A stretch of 58,038 nucleotides of DNA, from contig JADJFA010000030.1 of the NCBI GenBank assembly GCA_016708875.1, positions 1 through 58,038 of the forward strand. Direction: 5' to 3'. Both the position numbers and the translations under genes were made by a program. The stretch is from Lewinellaceae bacterium. Its GTDB lineage: Bacteria; Bacteroidota; Bacteroidia; Chitinophagales; Saprospiraceae. Below the pieces are notes generated by a model, which was not told the origin of the DNA, ran no database searches, and saw nothing but the letters and a program-made list of their open reading frames with translations. This document shows, piece by piece, positions 20,341-29,628 of the stretch (the first letter of the stretch is position 1; every line of letters begins with the position of its first letter).

Positions 20341-21160
20341 TGAAATTCAACCTTAAAATTCCAGCCCCAAGCCCTCCATTTTATTCATTTCCAGTTTCTT
20401 GCTTCTCTTTTTGGCGTTCACTTCCTGCAAAAAGGACCCAATCATTGATCCTAACCCACCAGCAGAAATTGAAAAGAAAATCCTCGATTTTTATATTCCT
20501 TTCAAAAATATCGTGATCAACGAGGCAAAGCGACAGATCATCATTTACGAAACCAAAGACTTTAATGACTTTGAAAATTTAACCCCATACATTGAAGTCT
20601 CTGATGGCGTAACCATCCAACCAGCCTCCGGGGTCACCATTGACGCAACTAAGCCGGTCTCCTACACCCTTACCGCAACGGATGGCTCAAAAGCCACTTA
20701 CGCGTTGATCGTTTGCAACGTCGAATGGGAATATATGGAGACAATATCTGGCGGGGCTTCCATTACCGGAATGGCGTTTTTCGAAGAGCCTTGGTCAGCG
20801 GTATCCCAAAACGGCGTCCTGACGCTGCACTTCGGTTGGGACACAGAAAGCGCCATAGATATTTACCTCAAAAGCCCGATTTCGTCGGCGTTGGTGAGCC
20901 CATTTCCAGTAGGCAATTTTACCCCAGCCAATGTGCCCACAGGGAAAGCGGGCGCAACATTTATTTACCGGGAAAACGGCATCGTAAAAACCTTTGTCAA
21001 CCCATTGGCTGGCACCTTGACCATTACTAAATATGACGCTGAAAAAAGCACGATCAGCGGAAACTTTGGCCAAATCAAATATGCTGGGATTGGCACGGAA
21101 ACACAAGGCAACACCTATTTGTCGGGCAGTTTTGAAAACTTGCCCTTGGAAATCAAGTAG
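20341..21160 (+). CDS. Secreted lipoprotein with DUF5018-like domain, one frameshift in the signal peptide
   Basis: ATG at 20341 begins MKFNLK. After a one-base correction near 20375 the signal continues ILFISS-LLLFLAFTSCKKDP, with lipobox Cys at TSC and a Lys-Lys-Asp tail typical of Bacteroidota lipoproteins. The mature part starts with a DUF5018-like bacterial Ig domain (ILDFYIPFKNIVINEAKRQI, YIEVSDGVTIQPASGVTIDA, KPVSYTLTATDGSKATYALI). The C-terminal half (SGGASITGMAFFEEPWSAVS, LTLHFGWDTESAIDIYLKSP) I do not recognise. About 265 residues. It is likely attached to the outer membrane. The upstream neighbour ends with its own terminator, so it is probably transcribed alone. Confidence 0.75.
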
Positions 21161-21195
21161 TCCTACTGCGAAGGCCGAGGTGGAAAGTGCGGTTA

Positions 21196-21276
21196 TCATT
21201 CCGAGCGTAGTGAGCATCTGGCGAAACCTCTGACTGGGGCATTCCAAACACAGATTCTTCGCTGCGCTCAGAATGA
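21196..21276. repeat. Dispersed inverted repeat (TCATTCCGAGCG type)
   Basis: The left end TCATTCCGAGCGTAGTGAGC and right end GCTGCGCTCAGAATGA pair with a few mismatches around a 30-bp centre. Similar TCATTCTGAGCG...AGAATCT elements are common intergenic repeats in many bacterial genomes (general knowledge). It lies between the lipoprotein and purK. Confidence 0.7.
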
Positions 21277-21300
21277 CACGCCCGCCTTACCTTCGCGCCC

Positions 21301-22469
21301 ATGTTTTCCACCACCACAAAGATCGGCATCCTCGGCGGCGGCCAACTCGGCAAAATGCTCGCGCTCGCCGCCGCCAACTGGGATTTCAAAACCTTCTGCC
21401 TCGACCCAACGCCGGAGGCGCCCGCCAGTCAGGTTTGCACGGGCTTCACCGTGGGCGATTTCAACAACTACGACGAAGTGCTGGCTTTTGGCCGCGACAA
21501 AGATTTGCTCACTATCGAAATAGAGCACGTCAACACCGATGCACTTCGAGAACTCGAACGACTGGGCAAGACCGTACACCCCAGTCCCCGTGCCCTCGAC
21601 ATCATCAAGGACAAGGGTTTGCAGAAAGACTTTTACCGCGAAAACGATATCCCCACGGCAGACTTTGAAATTTTTGAAGATGAAAAGAGTTTGAAAAAGG
21701 CCATCGAATCGGGGCGTTGGAAATTGCCGCTGGTGCAAAAATCACGCACTGCTGGCTACGACGGTAGGGGAGTGGCCATCCTCCGAACACTGGAAGATTT
21801 GACCACCAAACTACTGCCCGGCCCTTGTTTGGCCGAAGTACTCGCACCCATCGAAACCGAAATTGCCATCGTAGCCGCGCGAAATACTCAGGGCGATGTA
21901 GCTGTTTTCCCGGCGGTTGAAATGGATTTTCACCCCGAAGCCAATCTGGTGGAATTCCTGCTTTGTCCGGCCCGTATTTCGCCGCTTGTGGCCGCCGAGG
22001 CCGAAGCATTGGCCGAAAAAGTCATTCGGACCTTCGACATTTGCGGCTTGCTGGCGGTGGAAATGTTCTGGACAAAAGACGGCGAACTGTTGGTGAATGA
22101 AGTCGCCCCTCGCCCCCACAATTCCGGCCACCATACCATTGACAGTGCCCATACGAGCCAATTTGAACAGCATTTGCGGGCCATTTGCGGCCTACCACTC
22201 GGCTCCACCAATTCCAAAACCCCCGTGGCTATCATGCTCAATTTGCTCGGCGAACCCGGTCAGAAAGGGCCTGTTCGCTATGAAGGTGTGGAAGAATGTA
22301 TCGCATTGGAAGGCGTGAACATTCACCTGTACGGAAAGGCTTTAACTTCCCCGTTCCGAAAAAATGGGCCATGTTACCATTACCGCAGAAACTGTGGCAG
22401 AAGCCATGAAAAAAAGCGAACTTTGTGAAGGAAAAATTGAAAGTAATCGCTTGGAATGCACTGACTTAG
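21301..22469 (+). CDS. purK: N5-carboxyaminoimidazole ribonucleotide synthase
   Basis: Catalyses ATP- and bicarbonate-dependent carboxylation of AIR to N5-CAIR in purine synthesis. The ATP-grasp architecture is clear: N-terminal Rossmann-like IGILGGGQLGKMLALAAANW; LTIEIEHVNTDAL; nucleotide-binding LVQKSRTAGYDGRGVAIL near 21735; AEVLAPIETEIAIVAARN; and metal/ATP residues in LAVEMFWTKDGELLVNEVAP, RPHNSGHHTIDS. Length of about 389 residues is normal. One A-run indel near 22360 shifts the last 35 codons; restored, they read GHVTITAETVAEAMKKS and end at TAG 22467-22469. It lies 101 bp upstream of purE in the same direction, so the two enzymes of consecutive steps are probably cotranscribed. Confidence 0.93.
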
Positions 22470-22569
22470 TTTTGTGAAGCAGTTGATTCGTCAGATCAAA
22501 AACACTTCCGTCAGTAAACACAATCGTAATCTATATTCGTCAATCCACCAGTCCACTAATATCTACACC

Positions 22570-23061
22570 ATGGTTTCCATAATAATGGGCTCCGACTCTG
22601 ATTTGCCCGTCATGCAAAAAGCGGCAGACATCCTCAGCGAACTTCAGGTTCCGTTCGAGATTACCATTGTATCGGCGCATCGCACTCCGGCGAGGATGTT
22701 TAAGTTTGCCACTGAGGCACATGAGCGCGGTATTCAAGTCGTGATTGCGGGAGCGGGTGGTGCAGCGCACCTGCCGGGCATGGTGGCGGCTATTTCGCCC
22801 CTTCCAGTCATCGGTGTGCCGGTCAAATCCTCGAATTCGATTGATGGATGGGATAGTATTTTGTCCATCCTTCAAATGCCGGAAGGCGTCCCTGTGGCTA
22901 CCGTGGCCCTGAATGCCGCTCGAAATGCAGGGATTTTGGCTGCGCAAATGCTTGCCACCAGCGACCCTGCGCTTCTTCAACGCATCATACAGTTCAAAAA
23001 ATCATTGGAAGCGAAAGTGCTTGAGAAAGCAAAGGCCATTGAAGGGAAATTGGGAAATTGA
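22570..23061 (+). CDS. purE: N5-carboxyaminoimidazole ribonucleotide mutase
   Basis: Converts N5-CAIR to CAIR, the step after PurK. The 163-residue product has the class I PurE signatures: MVSIIMGSDSDLPVMQKAAD, FEITIVSAHRTPARMFKFA, VVIAGAGGAAHLPGMVAAIS, LPVIGVPVKSSNSIDGWDSI, VPVATVALNAARNAGILAAQ. The SDSD, SAHR and GAGGAAHL loops form the active site of the octamer. The start is the ATG at 22570; an in-frame upstream extension to 22474 has no family similarity. The last codons (EGKLGN-stop) overlap the left arm of an inverted repeat. The gene is intact. Confidence 0.96.
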   Translation: MVSIIMGSDSDLPVMQKAADILSELQVPFEITIVSAHRTPARMFKFATEAHERGIQVVIAGAGGAAHLPGMVAAISPLPVIGVPVKSSNSIDGWDSILSILQMPEGVPVATVALNAARNAGILAAQMLATSDPALLQRIIQFKKSLEAKVLEKAKAIEGKLGN

Positions 23062-23172
23062 GATATTAGGATATTATTACGCGCTCAAATTTAGCAATCT
23101 CTCTGCCAACCAATTCTTAACCCAACATCAACCCAATATCCCAATATCCAATCCAATATCCCAATATCCCAA
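23049..23172. repeat. Degenerate inverted repeat (GATATTGGG type) over the purE stop codon
   Basis: The left arm 23049-23075 (ATTGGGAAATTGAGATATTAGG) is complementary in pattern to the run of CCCAATATC and CCAATCC units at 23131-23172. The purE TGA (23059-23061) lies within ATTGAGATATT, an 11-mer that recurs over another stop codon at 25858-25868. Confidence 0.6.
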
Positions 23173-23186
23173 TACCCATCACCGCC

Positions 23187-24245
23187 ATGTCGCAAAAACA
23201 TCGCCGCCGGAAAGTTTTAAAAAGGGCTTGCCGCCTGGAACGCTTGTGTACACCGGCCATCGGGAGGAGTCTCCAGCCAAGGTGATTAGTCTTGCATATA
23301 CTGATACGGATTTTAAAGAAACGCAGGGATATCTTGCGAATTTCGTGATGGGTGGAAGGGGCGTCTTGTGGACCGATGTGTGCGGCCTTACTGATGCAAA
23401 CCTGATTGAAAAAATTGGCACTGATCACCAAATTCACCCTCTCGCACTTGAAGATGCTCGACACCCAACAGCGATCCAAACTCGAAGAGTTTGACAACGG
23501 CCTGTTTTTCATCGTGCATCATTTGAAGGTGGATTGCACTGCACTTGAAATTCACAGCGAACAAATCGCGCTTTTTGCTGGAAAAAAATTTCCTCGTATC
23601 GTTTTCAGGAAGATCCTGACGACACACTTGCTCCGGTGCGCAAACGTTGCGAAGACGGTATTGGGCGGCTTAGAAAAAGGCTCTGATTACCTCGCTTATG
23701 CGCTGCTTGATTTAGTGGTGGACAGTTACTATTCCGTGCTTGATGAACTTGAAACGCAGGCTTTGGAAGTGGAAACCAGCCTTCATAGTAATGGAGCACT
23801 TCAAACAACCAAAGCCCGGATGTTTGCCCTAAAGCGGGTATTCAACGAATTTCGCCACCGTATTCTTCCCCTCCGGGAAGCCGTCACCCGCCTCTACCGA
23901 ACGGAGAGCGATTTGGTGGAAGATAGCACTCGGCTTTACCTCCGGGACTTGGTAGACCATGTGGCGCAAATACTCGATGGTATTGACAATCAACGGGATA
24001 TGCTCTCCAACCTCGAAGCGCTTTTTCAAGCCGAGGCCGCCAATCGCTTGAACACTGTAATGCGCTTGCTCACGGTAATTAGCACTATTTTTATCCCGCT
24101 CACTTTTATCGTTGGCATCTACGGCATGAACTTCGATTATTTGCCCGAACTCCATTGGCACTATGGGTATTTCATTGTTTTGGGAATCATGTTTTGTTTG
24201 ATGATCGGGATGTTGATATATTTTCGAAAAAAACGATGGATTTAG
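23187..24245 (+). CDS. corA: CorA-family magnesium/cobalt transporter, frameshifted
   Basis: ATG at 23187 (MSQKHRRRK). Joined frames contain KVISLAYTDTDFKETQGYLA, WTDVCGLTDANLIEKIGTDH, QIHPLALEDMLDTQQRSKLE and EFDNGLFFIVHHLKVD. The long helical stalk follows (LDELETQALEVETSLHSNGA, RRILPLREAVTRLYRTESDL-like, NLEALFQAEAANRLNTVMRL), then LLTVISTIFIPLTFIVGIYG with GMNFDYLPEL, the canonical CorA Y/F-GMN loop, and a last helix ending RKKRWI. This is the classical CorA layout of about 350 residues. Frameshifts occur near 23215, 23455 and 23590. The stop TAG is immediately followed by a dispersed repeat shared with 37733-37783. Two CorA paralogues in one window may reflect different ion preference; that is conjecture. 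Confidence 0.88.
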
Positions 24246-24295
24246 GAAATTGGAGTCGAATGATTCGATTTTAAAGATTGATCCGATTGAAAACC
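24243..24295. repeat. Dispersed repeat abutting a stop codon (copy A)
   Basis: From the corA TAG the sequence GGAAATTGGAGTCGAATGAT, TCGATT, then GATTGATCCGATTG parallels 37733-37780 (GGAAATTGGTTCGAATAGT, TCGATT, GATTGATTCGATTG). Both copies start at the stop codon of unrelated genes. Confidence 0.65.
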
Positions 24296-24330
24296 AAGCA
24301 AACCAAACAAGTTCTAAAAACATATTTACT

Positions 24331-25862
24331 ATGATCCTAAACTTTACACGCTTCCTTTTCTTGTTGGCCGCAACGCCTGTTATTGCCCAGGAGCCCTTGA
24401 AAGAAGCACTCGCACCTTGCGGCACAACGAGGCGTATCGGACTGGCTGCGGGAATATCGGATGAGGCCGCCAGTTCTCGACCGTTCGGAAGACACACTTT
24501 GGGTGGCTTTGAAACCGCACTTGTTGGCAAAGGACAATAGCACGGGAAGGATCGCCACGGAGAAGTTTCTCAACTCTTTTTGCCAGCTTAATGAGGATTT
24601 TGCTGCTTCCAATATACAGTTTTACATCAAAGATGACTGGAACCTGCTGAACGAATCAGACTGGTATGCCCACACCACCATCCTGCAAGGCATCGAAATG
24701 ATGTTGACCAACAACGTGCCCGATGCGCTCAATTCCTATTTTGTAGCAGACCCGGCGGGCAACTGTGGCTACAACCTCCCATACGCTGGTGTAGCCATTG
24801 GGCACAACTGCTCTGGCGCCAACGATCATACCTGGTCGCACGAGGTGGGCCACGCACTCTCGCTACCGCATCCGTTCATAGGCTGGGAAGGGAAAACCTA
24901 TAACTTCAGTACCCCCACGCCAACTTTTGTAACCTACGATTACACCCATTTTCACGACACACTCGAAACGCAGGTGCCAGCTCCGCTCGACACTGCGCTG
25001 GTGGAGTTCGTGAATGGAAGCAATTGTGCCCAGGCTGCCGACCTTATCTGCGATACCAAGCCCGACTACCTCAGTTATCGTTGGGATTGCGATGCACAAA
25101 ATATGAGTCCCAACCAACAAAAAGATCCAACAGGGGCGACGTTCTATTCCGATGGCAGCTGTTCATGTCCTATGCCATGGATCATTGCCAAAACCGATTT
25201 TCACCCGAAGAAATCGCCGTGATGCGTGCCACCCTGCTTACGGAAAAAGCCAGTTGGCTCACGCCTGCTATGTTGGAGAAACCCATTGACGAACAGCCAG
25301 TTGCCATCGAGCCGGTGCAAGACCAGCTCGTGCCAAATGTTGGTGCGTTTTTCAGATGGAATGCTGCGCCCAACGCCACGCATTACCTCGTCCAAGCATC
25401 GCGTTTTGCCAGTTTTTCTTTCAAACAACTGGATGTGGTGACCACCGATACCTTCCTCACGGCAGGGCTGCTTAGTGCTAACCTGAAATATTACTGGCGC
25501 ATCCAGCCATTCAATGACTGGCATGCCTGCGCTCCGTTCAGCGAATCGGAAACGTTTATGACTGCTCCCATCAGCGCGGCTTCCGAACCCGACGCAGATG
25601 GATGGCGATGCTACCCATCTCTGCTTTCAATGGAACTCCGCTCACACTCGAAATACCCGATGCCTGGCGCGGTGAAGATGCCAAATTCAGTGTATTCGAC
25701 GCCGCAGGCCGTTTGGTTTGGCAATCGTATATGGGGTTGCATGCTCCCCGTATGGTACTGGAAATGCCTTCGGACAATTGGGCCGCTGGGGTGTATCGGT
25801 TTATCCTGACAAGTGAGCGCGGAGTGAAAAGGGCTTCGTTGGTGGTGGGAGATAGATATTGA
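24331..25862 (+). CDS. Secreted zinc metalloprotease (M43/pappalysin-like) with T9SS type A sorting domain, frameshifted
   Basis: A signal peptide (MILNFTRFLFLLAATPVIAQ) is followed by a propeptide-like stretch. The catalytic domain has HEVGHALSLPH (HExxHxxxxxH zinc site with third His) near 24840 and a Met-turn LFMSYAMDHCQNRFSPEE near 25165, the metzincin layout. Conserved CDTKPDY and DPTGATFYSDGSC segments suggest the pappalysin side. A fibronectin-like module follows (FFRWNAAPNATHYLVQASRF, KYYWRIQPFND). The end is a type A sorting domain (AKFSVFDAAGRLVWQS, DNWAAGVYRFILTSERGVKR), so the enzyme should be exported across the outer membrane by the T9SS and anchored or released there. Frameshifts occur near 24460, 25165 and 25605. 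About 510 residues. The stop TGA (25860-25862) lies in ATTGAGATATT. Confidence 0.82.
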
Positions 25863-25975
25863 GATATTTGGAAATTTAGATATTGGATCCAAATGCATGG
25901 AATTCAATCCTCCTATCGGAAGCGAATACCAGAGTGGCACAAAAATCCTAAATCCCAAAATTCTCAAATCACCCT
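25863..25975. other. Short convergent intergenic region with degenerate inverted repeat
   Basis: Starts GATATTTGGAAATTTAGATATTG-like sequence directly at the protease stop. The far end (AAATCCTAAATCCCAAAATT) is only loosely complementary to it. It probably serves as a terminator region for the two convergent genes. No coding potential is seen. Confidence 0.4.
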
Positions 25976-26696
25976 TCACATCACCATCTCCAAAATCTCC
26001 GGCGTGTTCACCGCTTTAAAGTAGGGTAAGTGCAATTGATAAAACTGTAAAGCTTGCTCAACAGGGCTTTGCGCTGTGGGCGGGTAAACTGGATTTCATG
26101 CACCAATTCCAAAGGAGATTCCAGAATGGCGAGCATTTGGCGAGCCTGATCTGGTTCCAGCAAAAGCGTGTGTGGGGGCGGCACAGGGCTGAACATACCA
26201 TCTTTCAGGTCAAAAAAAGTTCGCCCGAATCCTCAGGATCTTGTGGCTGAAAACCCAGGAAACCTGAAAGTCCCAATAAAAAATGAAGGTGCAAATTGGC
26301 AATCGGATGTGGCGTGACATCGAGCCAGCGCAGATTGCCCAATAAAAAATCAAACAATTCGCCGTGTTCTTCTTCTTCCTGGATGCTGTTTCGGCACACT
26401 TCTGCCATAAACAGCGTGACTGCACCGTGCCGAATATCGAAAGGGATGGTGCCCCACACTTCGGCAGCGCGGAGTTCTTTTAGTCGGTTCGCTCCTGATC
26501 CTTCCCGATGGTAGGCCACCAGATCTACCACAGACATTGGCTGAAAAAGATTGAAAGGCATACGGGCCTTCGCGGTGCGTACCCCTCCCCCGATAAAAGA
26601 GCAAAGCCCTTTTTCTTCCGTGAAAATGTCGGCAATGACACTCGTCTCACCGTATTTTACTGTTCGGAAAACAATGCCTCGGGTTTTTAGTAGCAT
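25976..26696 (-). CDS. recO: DNA repair/recombination mediator RecO, two frameshifts
   Basis: RecO helps load RecA onto SSB-coated single-stranded DNA with RecR. The N-terminal OB-fold matches well: MLLKTRGIVFRTVKYGETSV, IADIFTEEKGLCSFIGGGVR, AKARMPFNLFQPMSVVDLVA. The helical C-terminal part follows: LFMAEVCRNSIQEEEEHGEL, LLGLSGFLGFQPQDPEDSGE, then PHTLLLEPDQARQMLAILES. A T-run indel near 26205 and another near 26045 shift the frame; restored, the tail reads FYQLHLPYFKAVNTPEILEM and ends at 25976-25978. Length of about 239 residues is normal. ATG at 26696 sits 14 bp after the end of the acetyltransferase gene, so recO may be cotranscribed with it. Confidence 0.9.
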
Positions 26697-26709
26697 GGGG
26701 TGACTCTTG

Positions 26710-27171
26710 TCAAATACTTATCTCCATCTGAATATTCGCCCGCTTGAAATCCGTGTTTTCCAGCGCTACACATCTGAACCCCAATTTGAAATACAAATTG
26801 ATGGCCTGGTATGCTTTGGTGTTGGAAAGCAGAAAAACACGTTTTGCTCCAAGTTGGCGCGCTCGTTCGAGGGCCGCAACGCCAAGCAATTCGCCAATTT
26901 TGAGGCCACGTGCGCCTTCGGCCACGGTCATTTTTGCAAGTTCCAGCACCCCGTCTCCAAAAGGCTGAAGTGCTACTGTGCCGAGGATTTCGCCATCGGA
27001 TACTCGTTGTGCTAACAGGACAGCGCCGCCGTCATTGATAAAGTACTTTTCAGGGTAATTGAGCGTGTCAAGGTCAAATTGTTCCACCTCATAGTCTCTG
27101 GAAATCCAGGCGATGTTGAGGTTTTTCCAGTCGTCCTGGTAAGTGGGTTGCCAATCTATTATGCGTATCAT
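26710..27171 (-). CDS. GNAT-family N-acetyltransferase
   Basis: An intact 153-residue protein: MIRIIDWQPTYQDDWKNLNI, WISRDYEVEQFDLDTLNYPE, GGAVLLAQRVSDGEILGTVA. The GNAT core has beta4 (GVLELAKMTVAEGARG), the acetyl-CoA pyrophosphate loop (ARGLKIGELLGVAALERARQ, in place of R/Q-x-x-G-x-G/A) and the C-terminal signature NTKAYQAINLYFKLGFR. Substrate is unknown; it could modify small molecules, antibiotics or protein N-termini. It stands between parE and recO on the same strand, 30 bp downstream of the corrected parE stop and 14 bp upstream of recO, consistent with one transcription unit. Confidence 0.85.
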   Translation of the reverse strand: MIRIIDWQPTYQDDWKNLNIAWISRDYEVEQFDLDTLNYPEKYFINDGGAVLLAQRVSDGEILGTVALQPFGDGVLELAKMTVAEGARGLKIGELLGVAALERARQLGAKRVFLLSNTKAYQAINLYFKLGFRCVALENTDFKRANIQMEISI

Positions 27172-27201
27172 GGCTTTATAATTGGTGAATAGATCGTTGG
27201 T

Positions 27202-29267
27202 TTACACTTCAGCCAAAACCTCCTCAGGTGCTACTGGTTCAACCTGAGCTCCTCTTCAGGGTATCAATAATATCCAATTCTATGCGCAGGTTGTCTATGA
27301 TAAACTCCTGCCGCTCCGGCGTGTTTTTGCCCATGTAATAATCCAGCACGTGGTCGAGGTTGGTTTCTTCCGGGCAGGAAAACCGGGTCGAGGCGGATGT
27401 CTTCGCCAATGAACGCGCCAAACTCGTTGGGACTGATTTCGCCCAAACCTTTGAATCGCGTGATCTCAGGTTTACCGCGCAGTTTTTGAATGGCCTGTTG
27501 TTTTTCTGTTTCTGAATAGCAGTAAAAAGTCTGTTGCTTGTCGCGGACCCGAAAAAGCGGGGTGTCGAGGATATAGAGGTGACCGTTGCGCACCACGTCG
27601 GGGAAAAACTGACGAAAAAACGTGAGCATCAACAAGCGGATGTGCATTCCGTCCACATCGGCATCGGTAGCGATGACCACGCGATTGTAACGCAGATCGT
27701 CGAGCGAGTCTTCAATGTTCAGCGCGTGTTGGAGCAGGTTGAACTCCTCGTTTTGGTACACGATTTTTTTGGTCAGGCCGTAGCAGTTCAAAGGTTTACC
27801 CCGCAGGCTGAACACCGCCTGGGTTTCAGTATTCCGGGATTTGGTGATAGAACCGCTGGCCGAATCACCTTCTGTGATGAAAACTGTGGTGGCAAGCCGC
27901 AGCTCCTCCGGGGCTTTTTCATTCAAGTGATAACGGCAGTCGCGCAGTTTTTTGTTGTGGATATTGGCCGCCTTGGCTCTCTGGTTGGCCAGTTTTTTTA
28001 CCTCTGAAATCTCCTTGCGTTCGCGCTCGCTTTGTTGGATGCGCTTGAGCAATTCTTTCGCTACCTCTGTGTTTTTGTGGAGGAAATTGTCCAACTCCTT
28101 CATCAAAAAATCGGACATAAACGTGCGCATGGCCTGACCATCGGGCGACATACGCTCCGAGCCGAGGCGCGTTTTGGTCTGGCTTTCAAACACAGGCTCT
28201 TCTACGCGCACCGCCACTGCTGCGATGATACTCTCGCGAATATCTTTTGCGTCAAATTCCTTTTTGAAGTGCGTGCGCACCACTTTTACCAATGCCTCAC
28301 GGAAGGCATTTAAGTGGGTACCGCCCTGCGTGGTGTTCTGACCATTCACAAACGAATAGATTTGTTCGCCGTAGTGGTTGCCGTGTGTGAGGGCAATTTC
28401 AACGTCTTCGCCACGCAAATGGATGATGGGATAGCGCGTGGCTTCAGCACCGGTTTTCTTTTCCAGCAGATCCAGAAGACCATTTTTGGAAAGAAAAGAT
28501 TTGCCGTTAAAATTGATTTTCAGCCCTGCATTGAGGTAGGCGTAGTCCCAGAGTTTTTGCTCTACAAACTCCGGCAACCAACGGTAATTCCTGAAAAGGC
28601 CATTGTCGGGCTTGAAAACAACCAGCGTCCCGTTTTCTTCTTTGGTCGGCAGTAACTTGCTCTCTTCCTTCAGATTGCCAAAGTTGAACTCGGCGGTTTT
28701 CATCTGACCCTCGCGTATGGAACTGACTTTGAAATACTCCGAAAGTGCGTTCACCGCCTTGGTACCCACGCCATTGAGGCCCACGGTTTTTTTGAATGCC
28801 TTCGAATCGTATTTCGCGCCGGTGTTGATTTTTGAAACCACATCCACCACTTTCCCAAGCGGAATGCCACGTCCGTAGTCGCGTACGGTGCAGCCGTTTT
28901 CATTGAGTGTGATGTCAACTTGTCGCCCATTGCCCATGGCATACTCGTCAATACAGTTGTCAATGACCTCTTTGAGCAGTACATAGATGCCGTCGTCGGG
29001 GCTGGAGCCGTCGCCGAGTTTGCCGATGTACATGCCGGGGCGCAAGCGGATGTGTTCGCGCCAGTCGAGGGATTTGATTTCGTCTTCGGTATATCTTACT
29101 TCTTGCATGATTGGTTTCTGCTGACTGTTGGCCGGTTTACCCGCCGTAGATTTTTTACCTGCCGAAGCTTTAGCGGAGGCAGGAGCGAAGGCGGGTGGCT
29201 TTTGACCATTGACCTTAACAGTGCTCGCCTTGCCATTCGGCTTCGATGTTTTGTAATTTGCGCCCAA
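27202..29267 (-). CDS. parE: DNA topoisomerase IV subunit B, frameshifts near the C-terminus
   Basis: ATP-dependent type IIA topoisomerase subunit that, with ParC, decatenates chromosomes. GHKL ATPase motifs are LKEVIDNCIDEYAMG (near 28950), RDYGRGIPLG and VGLNGVGTKAVNALS. The TOPRIM motifs are FITEGDSASGS (near 27860) and ATDADVDGMHIRLLML (near 27650). RPGMYIGKLGDGSSPDDGIY distinguishes Bacteroidota ParE from GyrB. The first 50 residues are a non-conserved Ala/Ser/Lys-rich extension containing PASAKASAGK (see repeat at 29157-29183); the conserved protein starts near MQEVRYTEDEIKSLDW. One indel near 27375 shifts the frame, restored as VLDYYMGKNTPERQEFIIDN. A second near 27245 would give the end VEPVAPEEVLAEV at 27202. 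About 685 residues. Confidence 0.93.
29157..29183. repeat. Palindrome-like element inside the parE N-terminal extension
   Basis: CCTGCC...GGCAGG with an inner CCGAAGCTTTAGCGG is roughly self-complementary. On the coding strand it encodes PASAKASAG in frame. The same peptide and DNA pattern occur twice in the OstA-like gene at 31989-32047. Confidence 0.6.
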
Positions 29268-29441
29268 AGTAACGGAGTTTTAAAAAGTTGAAGGAGGGAG
29301 AGTGAAAGGATGGGCGAAATTAAAACAAATATTGTTTATTAAAAACAAATTGTGTTTATTTTTGATTGTCAATACTAACAAGACACTGAGTTGGGAAGGC
29401 AAATTTTCTTGATATAAGAATCAGGTTTTGTTGCCTTGTTA
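29268..29441. other. AT-rich intergenic region upstream of parE and of the candidate small RNA
   Basis: Contains repeated AAACAAAT(A/T)GTTTAT-like motifs at 29324-29360. It probably holds the parE promoter on the minus strand. No gene is seen. Confidence 0.4.
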
Positions 29442-29473
29442 TTTGCATTTTTGAACAGATTAAGGTACCTTTG
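29442..29473 (+). promoter_or_regulatory. Well-formed Bacteroidota promoter (TTTG-N20-TACCTTTG)
   Basis: TTTG at 29442-29445 and TACCTTTG at 29466-29473 with 20 bp between are a near-perfect match to the Bacteroidota primary sigma consensus. It is the best promoter in the window. Transcription should begin near 29480, well short of the next ATG at 29629. Confidence 0.7.
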
Positions 29474-29479
29474 TACTGC

Positions 29480-29592
29480 AACGCCGAAACGTTTTGGGCG
29501 TTTGAGCGGGGACTTCTTTAAGAAGGTGCATCCGGCGTCGGTTTTTTTCAAAATCGCAGCATCCATTCTTAGGGTGCTGCGATTTTTTTAAT
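29480..29592 (+). ncRNA. Candidate structured small RNA or attenuated leader
   Basis: A strong promoter is followed by about 110 nt ending in a clear terminator, with no open frame. Local stems are AACGCC/GGCGTT (29480-29504) and CTTCTT/AAGAAG (29513-29526). CCGGCGTCGGTTTTTTT at 29532-29548 could be a first terminator. ACGCCG near 29481 can pair either with GGCGT near 29499 or with CGGCGT near 29533, giving two exclusive folds. It may be an independent RNA (size would fit a 6S-like RNA) or a leader controlling the deacetylase gene downstream. Assignment to an Rfam family is not possible from the sequence alone. Confidence 0.45.
29551..29590 (+). terminator. Rho-independent terminator of the candidate small RNA
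   Basis: AAATCGCAGCA(T)CC pairs with GG(G)TGCTGCGATTT around ATTCTTA and is followed by a T-run. It lies upstream of, not after, the deacetylase gene. Confidence 0.8.
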
Positions 29593-29628
29593 GTAAATTG
29601 TTTGAAACGCTAGCCGAAAGAACTTTCA

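Noticed and set aside
22474..22569. N-terminal extension of PurE from an upstream ATG
   Set aside because: The extra 32 residues have no similarity to PurE, whose conserved start is MVSIIMGSDSD at 22570.
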